The position numbers and the translations under genes were made by a program. A stretch of DNA of 62,571 nt from an uncultured Clostridia bacterium. GTDB lineage: Bacteria; Bacillota; Clostridia; Oscillospirales; Acutalibacteraceae. The stretch spans positions 1 to 62,571 of the forward strand of contig CALDPI010000235.1 in NCBI GenBank assembly GCA_937912045.1. Reading direction: 5' to 3'. The notes under the pieces are model-generated. The model did not search any database. It was given only the letters and a program-made list of their open reading frames with translations, and was not told the origin of the DNA. The stretch's first letter is position 1, and each line of letters begins with the position of its first letter. Below, piece after piece: positions 17,142 to 25,078 of this stretch.

Positions 17142-17179
17142 TATTTTAAAAAAGGTTTAGGCGGGCTGCGCCTAAACCT
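17142..17179 (-). terminator. Terminator of the 20-kb transport/binding operon
   Basis: Perfect 11-bp stem AGGTTTAGGCG/CGCCTAAACCT with a 5-nt loop and a T-rich tail on the minus strand, directly after the stop at 17188. Confidence 0.92.
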
Positions 17180-17187
17180 CTTTTAAT

Positions 17188-18168
17188 TTATGAAAACTCG
17201 GAATATCTTGCTTTGATTTTTTCTTCTGTTTTATTCTCAGGATACTTTGCATCGGCTGAGAGGAAGAGCTTGAAGTCCTTAAAGTCAATCTTTCCGCCGC
17301 GGTTGAACACAGCAAATCCGAGCTTTGTTCCCTCGGGAACGGCGTACATATCGGCGTAACTGTTCCAATCGCCGACGGATGCGTTGTTCTTTTCCATTAT
17401 GAACTTACGCTTGCCTGCCTTGTTCTGTGTTATGATACCGAAACGGGAATTACCCTTTTCTAACACCTTTGAACTGAAGCAAACGTCATACACGCCGGGC
17501 TTTTCAACCGGCAACCAGGCGATGTAATAATATCCGAGGCCCTTGCCCTCATAGTGGAGAACATCGTCGGAGAACGCCACAAAGTCGCATCTCTCAACAA
17601 ATGGCTCTGACCACTTTTTGAAATCCGCAATAATGTTCTTTTCGGGCTCGCAGGTGTTGGCGTCCTCAACCCAGTTGACAGAAAACGCCTCTGTTTTGCT
17701 GGAAACAGGAATGGCATCTGCCATTTTGAACACGCGAACATCGGAAAGCACAACCTCGCCCTCGGTGCCGTGGGTCCAGAATGCCATTTTTTCATTACTG
17801 CCCGAGGAGAAAGCGTAAACGCGTGTGTATTCACTTCCGTCCTGACCTCTGATTGTCAGCTCCTGGTCGGTGCCGCCGCGGAAAACAAAGAACGAAAGCT
17901 CGTACTTTTGGAAGTGGTTTTCAAGCGGAAGACCCTCACTGTCGCAAATGCCGAACTGGAAATTTGTCCAATCGGGCAGGACAACCCTTCCCGTAACTGT
18001 GAGGAAATAAAGTGTATCAGGTTCGGTTTCGAAGCAGGTCTTTGACACAAGCGTGTCACCCTTGTAGGTTTTTTCGCCCGCTAATCTTAAAATGCATTTA
18101 TCGTCTTTACAGGTCAGGCTGTGGTACTGTGTGCGTCTGCCTGCTGCGGTTTTAGAAAATTCTGTCAT
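17188..18168 (-). CDS. Cytoplasmic protein of two carbohydrate-binding-like beta-sandwich modules
   Basis: 326 residues without signal peptide or catalytic motif. It appears to be two beta-sandwich modules: about residues 5-150 and 165-315. The second (LHYEGKGLGYYYIAWLPVE ... FGIITQNKAGK ... FAVFNRGGKIDFKDFKLF) lines up with the last module of the giant surface protein at 31876-37413 (LHYKGSNWGYYFLPTVKLE ... FGIVSLKNPR ... FAMYDKDGEAVFDKFRLF). That is a CBM4/9-like fold by pattern. The gene is coupled to the upstream GH-A hydrolase by a TAATG overlap, so it may be a detached accessory module of that enzyme. Function is not established; the similarity is read by eye. Confidence 0.7.
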   Translation of the reverse strand: MTEFSKTAAGRRTQYHSLTCKDDKCILRLAGEKTYKGDTLVSKTCFETEPDTLYFLTVTGRVVLPDWTNFQFGICDSEGLPLENHFQKYELSFFVFRGGTDQELTIRGQDGSEYTRVYAFSSGSNEKMAFWTHGTEGEVVLSDVRVFKMADAIPVSSKTEAFSVNWVEDANTCEPEKNIIADFKKWSEPFVERCDFVAFSDDVLHYEGKGLGYYYIAWLPVEKPGVYDVCFSSKVLEKGNSRFGIITQNKAGKRKFIMEKNNASVGDWNSYADMYAVPEGTKLGFAVFNRGGKIDFKDFKLFLSADAKYPENKTEEKIKARYSEFS

Positions 18169-19475
18169 TAGAAGGTCACCTTCTTTTCTAGTGTGAGCAA
18201 CGGGGATACCGTACTGCTGCCGTCGGCAAAGAAAGCCGTTACACGATAGGTTTCAAATTCGCCTGCATCGGCGTGGGCGCTGTGCAGAATATCGGGGAAT
18301 TCATCATATTCCTCCTGCTTGACCCTGTCAACCTCAACAAATCCGGCGGGGGTCTGACATTCAAGCAGATACTCTGTTGCACCGCGTGCGCCGAACCACT
18401 GAATGTTGTCGGTTGAATCGGTAATTACAAGACAAGGAACGTCCTTTTCGGTCACGCCCTTGCGTGCGTTTTCCACGTCTATACTGCGGAAACGGAGATA
18501 TGCGGCGGTTTTGCGCAGCTCACCCTCTTTATTGACGATGTGCATCTCGCCGCCACCGCCTGCCCAGCCGTAGCACCAATAAAATCCGCCTGCGACGCCG
18601 AATTTTTCAAAATTGGCGTAGTATTTTTTTAGTACCTCAATCTGCTCGTCGTCGGTCTTGTTTGCGTAATTACCAACGCCGTATTCACCCAGCATTAAGG
18701 GACGTTCAAGCAGCATCTCACGCGTATCGGCAAATGCACCTGCGTCGTTATAAATATCGCAGCCGTAAAAATCGACGTCCACGTCGCTATAGTAGCCGCC
18801 CAAAATTGTGCTGTGGCTCGAGCCTGACGAAACGGTTGTTGCAAAGCGTGGGTCAAACTCCTTAACCGCTTTTGCCACCTGATTTATAAAGCGTTTCATA
18901 GATTTCCACGCCATTCCGCGTGTAACATTCCAAATTGCGCCGTCCGCCTCCGGCTCGGCATATATGTCCACAAGCTCCACACCGTATTTGCGGCTAAGCT
19001 CCAAAATCGGATAGACATAATTTTTTATATACTTATCAGTTTCGGAGGGCACCTGCATAAAGCGTGTGTGCTTGTCATATTCAAACTTATTTCCTGTGAA
19101 TGAGCATTCACAATGGTCAAAGAGGCAAATGCTTATGTTAAGGTCAACGTCACGCGCAATCTGATAAAGTCTTTCAAGATTTTGCAAAAACAAAGGCTCT
19201 ACACCGATAACGGTGCCCTTTTCATCATAGAGCATTCCCTCAAACGCTTCATTAAGCCAGATTTTTGCCATTTCATAGCCCATCATTCTGGCGTTATAAA
19301 AGGTTTTTCTTATATATTTTTCATTAAAACAGCACTCGCCTGCGTTGTTTCCGTAAAAGGTGGTGCCGATATCGCGGCCATACCATTTTCCCTGGAACCA
19401 CGGAATGTAAATTCCGTTTACATAGCCGTTTTTTTCAAGCCTTTCGCTTATATAGGTTTTTGTATTATTTGCCAT
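18168..19475 (-). CDS. Cytoplasmic clan GH-A-like glycoside hydrolase
   Basis: 435-residue TIM-barrel hydrolase, no signal peptide. Probable retaining mechanism with acid/base E174 in IYAEPEADG and nucleophile E264 in MLGEYGVGNY, the spacing of a GH-A barrel. Aromatic FYWCYGW near 318-324 fits the last sugar-binding strand, and a short beta domain closes the C-terminus. It is a clear paralogue of the secreted enzyme at 40966-42954: GYVNGI..PWF near the start, the IGVEP/IGIEP motif and both catalytic blocks are shared. The longer frame to 19541 is rejected because AGGTGAT lies just before ATG 19473-19475. CAZy family and substrate are unknown (GH5-like by type). Confidence 0.8.
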   Translation of the reverse strand: MANNTKTYISERLEKNGYVNGIYIPWFQGKWYGRDIGTTFYGNNAGECCFNEKYIRKTFYNARMMGYEMAKIWLNEAFEGMLYDEKGTVIGVEPLFLQNLERLYQIARDVDLNISICLFDHCECSFTGNKFEYDKHTRFMQVPSETDKYIKNYVYPILELSRKYGVELVDIYAEPEADGAIWNVTRGMAWKSMKRFINQVAKAVKEFDPRFATTVSSGSSHSTILGGYYSDVDVDFYGCDIYNDAGAFADTREMLLERPLMLGEYGVGNYANKTDDEQIEVLKKYYANFEKFGVAGGFYWCYGWAGGGGEMHIVNKEGELRKTAAYLRFRSIDVENARKGVTEKDVPCLVITDSTDNIQWFGARGATEYLLECQTPAGFVEVDRVKQEEYDEFPDILHSAHADAGEFETYRVTAFFADGSSTVSPLLTLEKKVTF

Positions 19476-19514
19476 AATATCACCTGTTTCTTTGCGGTAA
19501 ATTCGCTTTATAAA

Positions 19515-19544
19515 TATGTGACAGGGCGTATGCCCTGTCACATA
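19515..19544 (-). other. Strong stem-loop after the solute-binding protein gene
   Basis: Perfect 13-bp stem TATGTGACAGGGC/GCCCTGTCACATA with a 4-nt loop, followed on the minus strand by TTTATAAAG. It sits between the lipoprotein gene and its enzyme neighbour. Such stem-loops behind binding-protein genes often stabilise the upstream mRNA or cause partial termination, giving more binding protein than enzyme. Confidence 0.75.
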
Positions 19545-19556
19545 CTTAAATGTTGC

Positions 19557-20978
19557 TTATTTAAAGCTGAAAGATTTCTTTTCTTTCTCGTAATCTCTGA
19601 TTGCACCGTCAACAACTGTTGTCCAGGATTTGATGGAGTTCTCCAAGCTCTTTGAAGGGTCGCTGAGCTCAGCATAGAGGGTCCAAACCTGATTGCCGAT
19701 AATGTCGGGTTCAACCGAGAAGTAGGTTTTGCCTGTAACAGCCTTCTTCCAGCGCTCTACCCACGCTTTGTTAGACTGTGAAATAGCCTTCATATTTGCC
19801 TGATAATATGCTCTCCAGTTGACAAGTGAATAGCCCAATTCAGGGTTCTTTGCCTTGCGCGGAACAATACCGAGTTGAACACCTATGGGCTGGTAGCTTG
19901 TTCCACCTGTGTATGACGGGAAGGGAACCCAATCCCATTCAAACTTGGCGTTCTTCCAGCTTTCATACTTGTCAACACGAACAGGGTACTGATCGTAAAC
20001 ATACATTGCAATATTGCCACCCGTCCAAGAGCCCTGGTCCTTGGTCATATAGTTGTTTTTGTTCAGTTTCTTAACGAATTCGTAAGAATCCTTCATTTCC
20101 TTGCTGTTTATTGTGTTTGTGAAGTTGCCGTTGTTAGGTTTAATAACAGAAGCACCTGCGGAAAGCGAGAATGCACCGTAACCGTCATACTTTGCACCCC
20201 ACTGAGTAACATTGCCGCTCTTGTCCTTAACGGTCAAAGCCTCTGCAAGCTCATAGAATGCATCCCAGGTCCACTTGCCCTCGTTATAGTAATCAAGCGG
20301 GGTCTTCTTAACCTTTGTAGAGCTTCCGAAAATCTTCTTATTGAAATATACAAATTTGGTACCGCCCCAAAAATGGTCGGTTATGCCGTAGTATTCGCCG
20401 TTGTACTTGCAGGCGTCCATAAGGTTATATGCAAGCCAGGTGTCCTTGCTCTTATCGATATACTTTGTAAGGGGCTGTGCCAATCTCTTGGTGATAAAGG
20501 ACGGGAAATAGTTGTTGGCATCGAACATTGTTGCATCAGGAGCGTCGTTTGCGGCAATAAGCGCAGTCAGCTTCTGGAACATAAGGGTTGCATCTGCAAC
20601 AGGAATGTATTTGATTTTTGCACCTGTCTGCTTCTCATACTCATCGTAAATCTGCTTCTCCCACGGTTCCGGCGTGTACCAAAGCAACAGCTTTACGGTC
20701 TTGCCCGAATAGTCAACGTCGAAACGGCCTGCCGTTTCCTTGTTGTCAACAACGTTACCGGGCTGGGTTACCTTGCTGGAGGTATCCTTTTTGGACGTTG
20801 TGTCCTTTTTGGAGGAAGCGTCCTTGTCGGTATCGGTATCTTCCTTGCTTACCGTTTCGGTAATGAAAGACTCAACATAGTATTCGCTTCCGTCCTCTCC
20901 GCCTGTGGTGATTGAGCAGGCTGTGAGGCCCAGCACCATCAAAAGACAGAGAACCAAAGAAAGAGTTCTTTTTAACAT
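19557..20978 (-). CDS. ABC transporter sugar-binding lipoprotein
   Basis: Family 1 extracellular solute-binding protein (473 residues) delivering an oligosaccharide to the MalF/G pair encoded upstream. A type II signal peptide ends in LTAC with lipid-modified C21. A Ser/Asp/Lys-rich tether (about residues 22-75) follows, then the mature domain from VDYSGKTVKLLLWYTPEPWEKQIYDEYEKQTG. An aromatic-rich core (WGGTKFVYFNKKIF, YYNEGKWTWDAFYELAE) is typical of sugar binders. Start ATG follows AAGGAGAA. Order permease-permease-binding protein, all in one transcript. Substrate unknown; oligosaccharide fits context. Confidence 0.93.
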   Translation of the reverse strand: MLKRTLSLVLCLLMVLGLTACSITTGGEDGSEYYVESFITETVSKEDTDTDKDASSKKDTTSKKDTSSKVTQPGNVVDNKETAGRFDVDYSGKTVKLLLWYTPEPWEKQIYDEYEKQTGAKIKYIPVADATLMFQKLTALIAANDAPDATMFDANNYFPSFITKRLAQPLTKYIDKSKDTWLAYNLMDACKYNGEYYGITDHFWGGTKFVYFNKKIFGSSTKVKKTPLDYYNEGKWTWDAFYELAEALTVKDKSGNVTQWGAKYDGYGAFSLSAGASVIKPNNGNFTNTINSKEMKDSYEFVKKLNKNNYMTKDQGSWTGGNIAMYVYDQYPVRVDKYESWKNAKFEWDWVPFPSYTGGTSYQPIGVQLGIVPRKAKNPELGYSLVNWRAYYQANMKAISQSNKAWVERWKKAVTGKTYFSVEPDIIGNQVWTLYAELSDPSKSLENSIKSWTTVVDGAIRDYEKEKKSFSFK

Positions 20979-21011
20979 AATGCGTTTCTCCTTTTCATTT
21001 TTATTAAATCA

Positions 21012-21887
21012 CTATCCGACCAGGCCGGAGTGTTCAATACCCTGAATGAAGTATTTCTGCAGTGCCGCGTACATAACTATCATCGGCGTGAGGAAGAGCA
21101 TAACACCCGCCATAAGTTGATTTCTTATGGTGGCAATGCCCGTTGATGCCTGTGAAAGCGTCGATTTCAAGGTTGATAGCAGGGTTGAAAGCGGCGACAG
21201 TTCATCGAAGAACATTGTCGGGATGAGGGTTTCGTTCCAGTACCACACGATTGAAAGTATGGCAACAACCAGGAATGAAACCGCCGACGACGGAACAACA
21301 ATCTTCCAATAGGTCTTAAAGGTGCCGCAGCCGTCGATATATGCTGCTTCTTCAAGCTCTTTGGGCAGGTTTTTAACAAACTGCCTGAATATGTATATCA
21401 TAAGTCCTGAACGGACGCCCTGACCCAAAACCGCAGGCAAGAAATACGTAAAGACCGAATCAAGCAGTCCCATACCCTTAAATATTGCATACTGCTGTAC
21501 TATAAGCATCTGCGGCGGTACGATGATTGTAACAATTACAAGGAAAAACAGGAGGTTTTGTCCGCGGAATTTAAACCTTGCAAGTCCGTACGCTGCCAAG
21601 GAGCAACTGAATATTTGGAAAAGCACGCTCATACATACGAGGAAGACGGTGAACAAGAAGTTAGTTCCGTACTCCATTGTGTTCCAAACTGTAACATAGT
21701 TGCTGAAGGTCACCATCTTTGGCACCCACACGACCGAGGGGTCCAGAAGCTGGTCGTTTGTCATAAGACTTGTGCTTACAGCGTAGATAACCGGGAACAA
21801 AATAATATAAATTATTCCGATTAAGAATGCCCAGCGCACAATGCTTGCCAAAACGGAGCGAACTATATTTGCTGTTTTATTATTCAA
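21012..21887 (-). CDS. Carbohydrate ABC transporter permease, MalG type (pair B)
   Basis: Inner-membrane permease of the CUT1 class, 291 residues with six membrane segments. The cytoplasmic EAA loop that contacts the ATPase is ELEEAAYIDGCGTFKTYWKIVVP (about residues 176-198). It starts at TTG 21885-21887 behind GGGAGGG, an initiation codon used several times in this window. It lies 12 bp downstream of its MalF-type partner and 33 bp before the binding-protein gene. No ATPase gene is in the cluster, so a shared MsiK-like ATPase is probably used. Paralogous to 27207-28067. Confidence 0.94.
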   Translation of the reverse strand: MNNKTANIVRSVLASIVRWAFLIGIIYIILFPVIYAVSTSLMTNDQLLDPSVVWVPKMVTFSNYVTVWNTMEYGTNFLFTVFLVCMSVLFQIFSCSLAAYGLARFKFRGQNLLFFLVIVTIIVPPQMLIVQQYAIFKGMGLLDSVFTYFLPAVLGQGVRSGLMIYIFRQFVKNLPKELEEAAYIDGCGTFKTYWKIVVPSSAVSFLVVAILSIVWYWNETLIPTMFFDELSPLSTLLSTLKSTLSQASTGIATIRNQLMAGVMLFLTPMIVMYAALQKYFIQGIEHSGLVG

Positions 21888-21899
21888 TTTGTTCCCTCC

Positions 21900-22841
21900 C
21901 TACATTGCTGCGCGCTTAAGCGGTTTTCTGAATATGAACAGGATTGCACCGATAACGACACCCAAAATTACGAAATAGCTCCACATTATTGCAGATGATT
22001 TGTTATAGTTGCTTTCCTGAATCAAGGTGTATGCCTGTTGCATAACCTGGTTGTTATTGGACGTGAACAGGTCGATACAGGTGTATACAACGTTGAGTAC
22101 GATAACGTTTGCCATCATCGGAACGGTGACGTACCAAAAGGTTTCCCAGCCTGTTGCACCCTCGACCTTTGCAACCTCATAATACTGTGCCGAAATGGAC
22201 TGCAGACCTGCAAGGAACAGAATCGTCTGCACGCCCGAGCTCCACACAAGGTTGAAGATGGACGAAATGTACTCATTAAGCTGTTTGACCAGTGCTGCAG
22301 GAAGACCTACGTTTTCCAGCATTGTGGAAAAACTGAAGGAATTGTAAAGTCCGCCGCTCGAACCACCGCCCGACTCGAGAAGTGCCTGCGCGTTGGAGTC
22401 GCCGTTTAAATAGGTGAGCACAACGCCGCTGGCAATTATAACGGGCAGGAAGAATATTGCTCTGACTATAAGTCTGCCACGGAAATTCTGATTAAGAACG
22501 ATTGCGAACACAAAGCTCAAAAACAGAATGATGGGCAAAGAATAGAAAAAGTCAACAATCGAGTCAAAAAGGTTGGTGGTGAATTTTGTATCCACCGTCC
22601 AGATTTCCTTAAAAAATTCTATTCCCGAGAAACGAGTGGCAAAATAATTTATAATCGTTCCATCATGTTCGTCAAGTGGGTTTGCGTTTGAAAAGGCGTA
22701 CCAGATTGACTGCAGCGCGGGATATAAGAAGAATACAAGAAAGCCCACAACCCACGGGATTGTAAACACGAAGCCCTGACGGGCGCGGCGCTTCTCCATC
22801 GAGGCGGGGAGTTTTGATTTGCTGAATATTGTGTTTTTCAT
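21900..22841 (-). CDS. Carbohydrate ABC transporter permease, MalF type (pair B)
   Basis: CUT1-class permease of 313 residues, partner of the MalG-type protein that follows 12 bp later. Cytoplasmic N-terminus is basic (MEKRRARQGFVFTIPWVVGF); six membrane segments; EAA loop YYEVAKVEGATGWETFWYVTVP at about residues 220-241. A serine/glycine-rich external loop (ESGGGSSGGLYNS, about 156-168) is unusual. The 12-bp spacing on both sides shows an operon with the upstream DUF5696 lipoprotein. Sugar is unknown. Confidence 0.94.
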   Translation of the reverse strand: MKNTIFSKSKLPASMEKRRARQGFVFTIPWVVGFLVFFLYPALQSIWYAFSNANPLDEHDGTIINYFATRFSGIEFFKEIWTVDTKFTTNLFDSIVDFFYSLPIILFLSFVFAIVLNQNFRGRLIVRAIFFLPVIIASGVVLTYLNGDSNAQALLESGGGSSGGLYNSFSFSTMLENVGLPAALVKQLNEYISSIFNLVWSSGVQTILFLAGLQSISAQYYEVAKVEGATGWETFWYVTVPMMANVIVLNVVYTCIDLFTSNNNQVMQQAYTLIQESNYNKSSAIMWSYFVILGVVIGAILFIFRKPLKRAAM

Positions 22842-22854
22842 ATAAACCTACTCC

Positions 22855-25062
22855 CTATCTCTTAATTATAAAGTCGTTTGCGCCGACACTGACGTTATCA
22901 GAATTATAGTCGACCTCACCACAGTTAATGGTGATTTCCACTCCATTGCTGAAGGTTGTTTTATAAACGTCGTCTGCGAGGACCGAGAAGCCGCTTATCG
23001 TTGCGCCCTGCGTTGCCTCGATAGCTTCTTTACCTCTTGCGACTGTTTTTGCCAAGGTTCCCTTGCGGTCAGAATAGCTGCCTGCCGCAAGTGAATCGAA
23101 TATGGATGCCGAATACTCGCTGGTTTCTGTGCCGCAAACGGTGAAGCAAAGGCCCGAACCGAGTGCCACAGAACGCAGGAATTCATCTGCTTCATTATCC
23201 GACAAGGTGAGCGATGCACCCGACATTGCCTTATAGCCCTTAAATACTATATGGTAGAAGGGCAGCCATTCGTCCTCAACCGAGAAGCCACTGCTGTTTG
23301 TGGGCGAATTAATAATATAATCCGCGCTTACTGCGGCAAAGCTGTTTGCAGAGTCGAGCATAAGCTCTGTACCGTTTTTGCTCAGTACACCTGTTGCTTT
23401 TGTAACGTTTTCCGCAAACTGAAGGGCAACGTAGTTTTCTTCCCTACGATAATCACCATAGCAAATGTTACCGAGTGTGCTGAGCGATACGCCGCCCCAA
23501 CCACTCTTGCTTATGGTTTTCTCAAGCTTTTCTGCCGCTTCCTTAAAGAAATTGGGTGCGAGCAGATAATACTCGTATGCGTTTTTCATAGTTCCGCCCG
23601 TAGAAACCGAGTAGAAATACTGTGACGCCTTAAGCGAGGTTGTTGAGGTTGCTGCGTCGGTATTAACCTTAAATCCGTTAGACGATTTTGTGAAACGGAC
23701 AAGGTCAAAATCGGGGAAAAGCTTTGCGCCGTTTTCTTCTGCGGTGTTAATAAGTGCAGAAATCGCCTTTTTATTACCAAGCTTGCCCTCAGTTTTAAAG
23801 CCGCCTGCAATCTTTGTGGCATCAAGTCCGCCGTTTTGAACACCGGTGAGTCTTACAGCCAATGAAGCGCCTGTTTGCTTTGCCACGTCAGCCACAATTT
23901 CTGCCGCCTGTGCATATGTGGTAATGGGCTTTATAACCTTTTTGGGAATACCAAAGAAGAATTCGCGCTTTGAGGCAGCCATTGGCAAATCAAGATAGAC
24001 TGTGCTTTCTTTTTCTGCCTTTTCGAGTCCTTTTTCTTCTATAAGATATTCTCTATAAACGTCAGCCGTCTTGAAGAAATCTGTATCTGCGCCGTCCAAA
24101 ATCATTATGCGCTGACCAATTTCACCCGTTGCTGCGTTTTTGCTGAACTGGTTACCTATCATAACGCTGCCCCAGCCCTGCGGCAGAGCGATTGCCTCTG
24201 CGCCGCGAATGGCAAAGGTGGTGTATGCATAGGAGAAGCCAAGGTCCAAATCACCTGCGGTGGCGACGATTTCTGCACATTCCTCACCCCTGTCGATGAT
24301 TGTGCAATAGGTCTGCTCCGCATCACTTACCGCATACACGGGAAGCTTGACATCCTCTGTATCGGTAAATCTGTACTGTGTGGTCGAGGCTTTATCCTCG
24401 CCGTATACATAACCCTTATAGGTGCGCATGGCACGGTCTGTATCACAGTACATTACCATACCGCTGCCGTCGGGCATAAACATCTCGTTTTCTTTTTTGT
24501 TCTCAACCGATGAGGCATAAGGCAGAACCGAGATTTTATAAATCTGGTGCTGGCTTTCATATATGCTGTCAAGGTCAATTTTTACATCGAGATATCCGTT
24601 AATCAAACGGTATTCAACCGGAATTGCCACGCACTGCTCGTCAAAGCAGTAAAGCAATCTGATGCCGTTTTCTATTTTATATGAATATGTTCTTCCGTAT
24701 TCATATGCACCTGTGTAGGAGGTGACGGTGTTAAGACCCTTGTCATTTATGCCCTTGCTCTCGATTATGAGCGTGGACTCGAGGTAGCTTTTAACGCCGC
24801 CCTCATACAAATTGCCGAGGTACTGCTCTTTCGGCATACTTGACCATACAAGCGTGTCGCCCTTATATATAAGCAACGCCATACGGTCGGCATCCCAATC
24901 GAGTCTGAGTTCACCGTCCTGTGCGACGGTGCCGCTCGCGGCATAGTTTTCGGTGGTTTTAACGGGTTTGCCCTCTGCATTTTCAGTTACAATGCCGCAA
25001 CCCGATAAGACTGTAATTAGCTGAATCAGACAAAGAATCAGACATATTAATTTTTTTCGCAT
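22855..25062 (-). CDS. DUF5696-type surface lipoprotein
   Basis: 735-residue lipoprotein: signal peptide MRKKLICLILCLIQLITVL ending in SGC with lipidated C22. The following region is beta-rich (about residues 40-320; LDWDADRMALLIYKGDTLVW) and the C-terminal half has an alternating alpha/beta pattern that could be a TIM barrel (about 340-650), ending in a beta segment. I recognise it as DUF5696, a family found beside sugar ABC permeases in Clostridia and Paenibacillus. No catalytic pair is obvious. Embedded between the YIP1 gene (16 bp) and permease pair B (13 bp). Whether it binds, cuts or scaffolds glycan is unknown. Confidence 0.75.
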   Translation of the reverse strand: MRKKLICLILCLIQLITVLSGCGIVTENAEGKPVKTTENYAASGTVAQDGELRLDWDADRMALLIYKGDTLVWSSMPKEQYLGNLYEGGVKSYLESTLIIESKGINDKGLNTVTSYTGAYEYGRTYSYKIENGIRLLYCFDEQCVAIPVEYRLINGYLDVKIDLDSIYESQHQIYKISVLPYASSVENKKENEMFMPDGSGMVMYCDTDRAMRTYKGYVYGEDKASTTQYRFTDTEDVKLPVYAVSDAEQTYCTIIDRGEECAEIVATAGDLDLGFSYAYTTFAIRGAEAIALPQGWGSVMIGNQFSKNAATGEIGQRIMILDGADTDFFKTADVYREYLIEEKGLEKAEKESTVYLDLPMAASKREFFFGIPKKVIKPITTYAQAAEIVADVAKQTGASLAVRLTGVQNGGLDATKIAGGFKTEGKLGNKKAISALINTAEENGAKLFPDFDLVRFTKSSNGFKVNTDAATSTTSLKASQYFYSVSTGGTMKNAYEYYLLAPNFFKEAAEKLEKTISKSGWGGVSLSTLGNICYGDYRREENYVALQFAENVTKATGVLSKNGTELMLDSANSFAAVSADYIINSPTNSSGFSVEDEWLPFYHIVFKGYKAMSGASLTLSDNEADEFLRSVALGSGLCFTVCGTETSEYSASIFDSLAAGSYSDRKGTLAKTVARGKEAIEATQGATISGFSVLADDVYKTTFSNGVEITINCGEVDYNSDNVSVGANDFIIKR

Positions 25063-25078
25063 CTTTGACCTCCTGCAG

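Noticed and set aside
18168..19541. Longer start for the cytoplasmic GH-A gene at 19541
   Set aside because: The extension passes through the stem-loop at 19515-19544 and has no ribosome site; ATG 19473-19475 has one.
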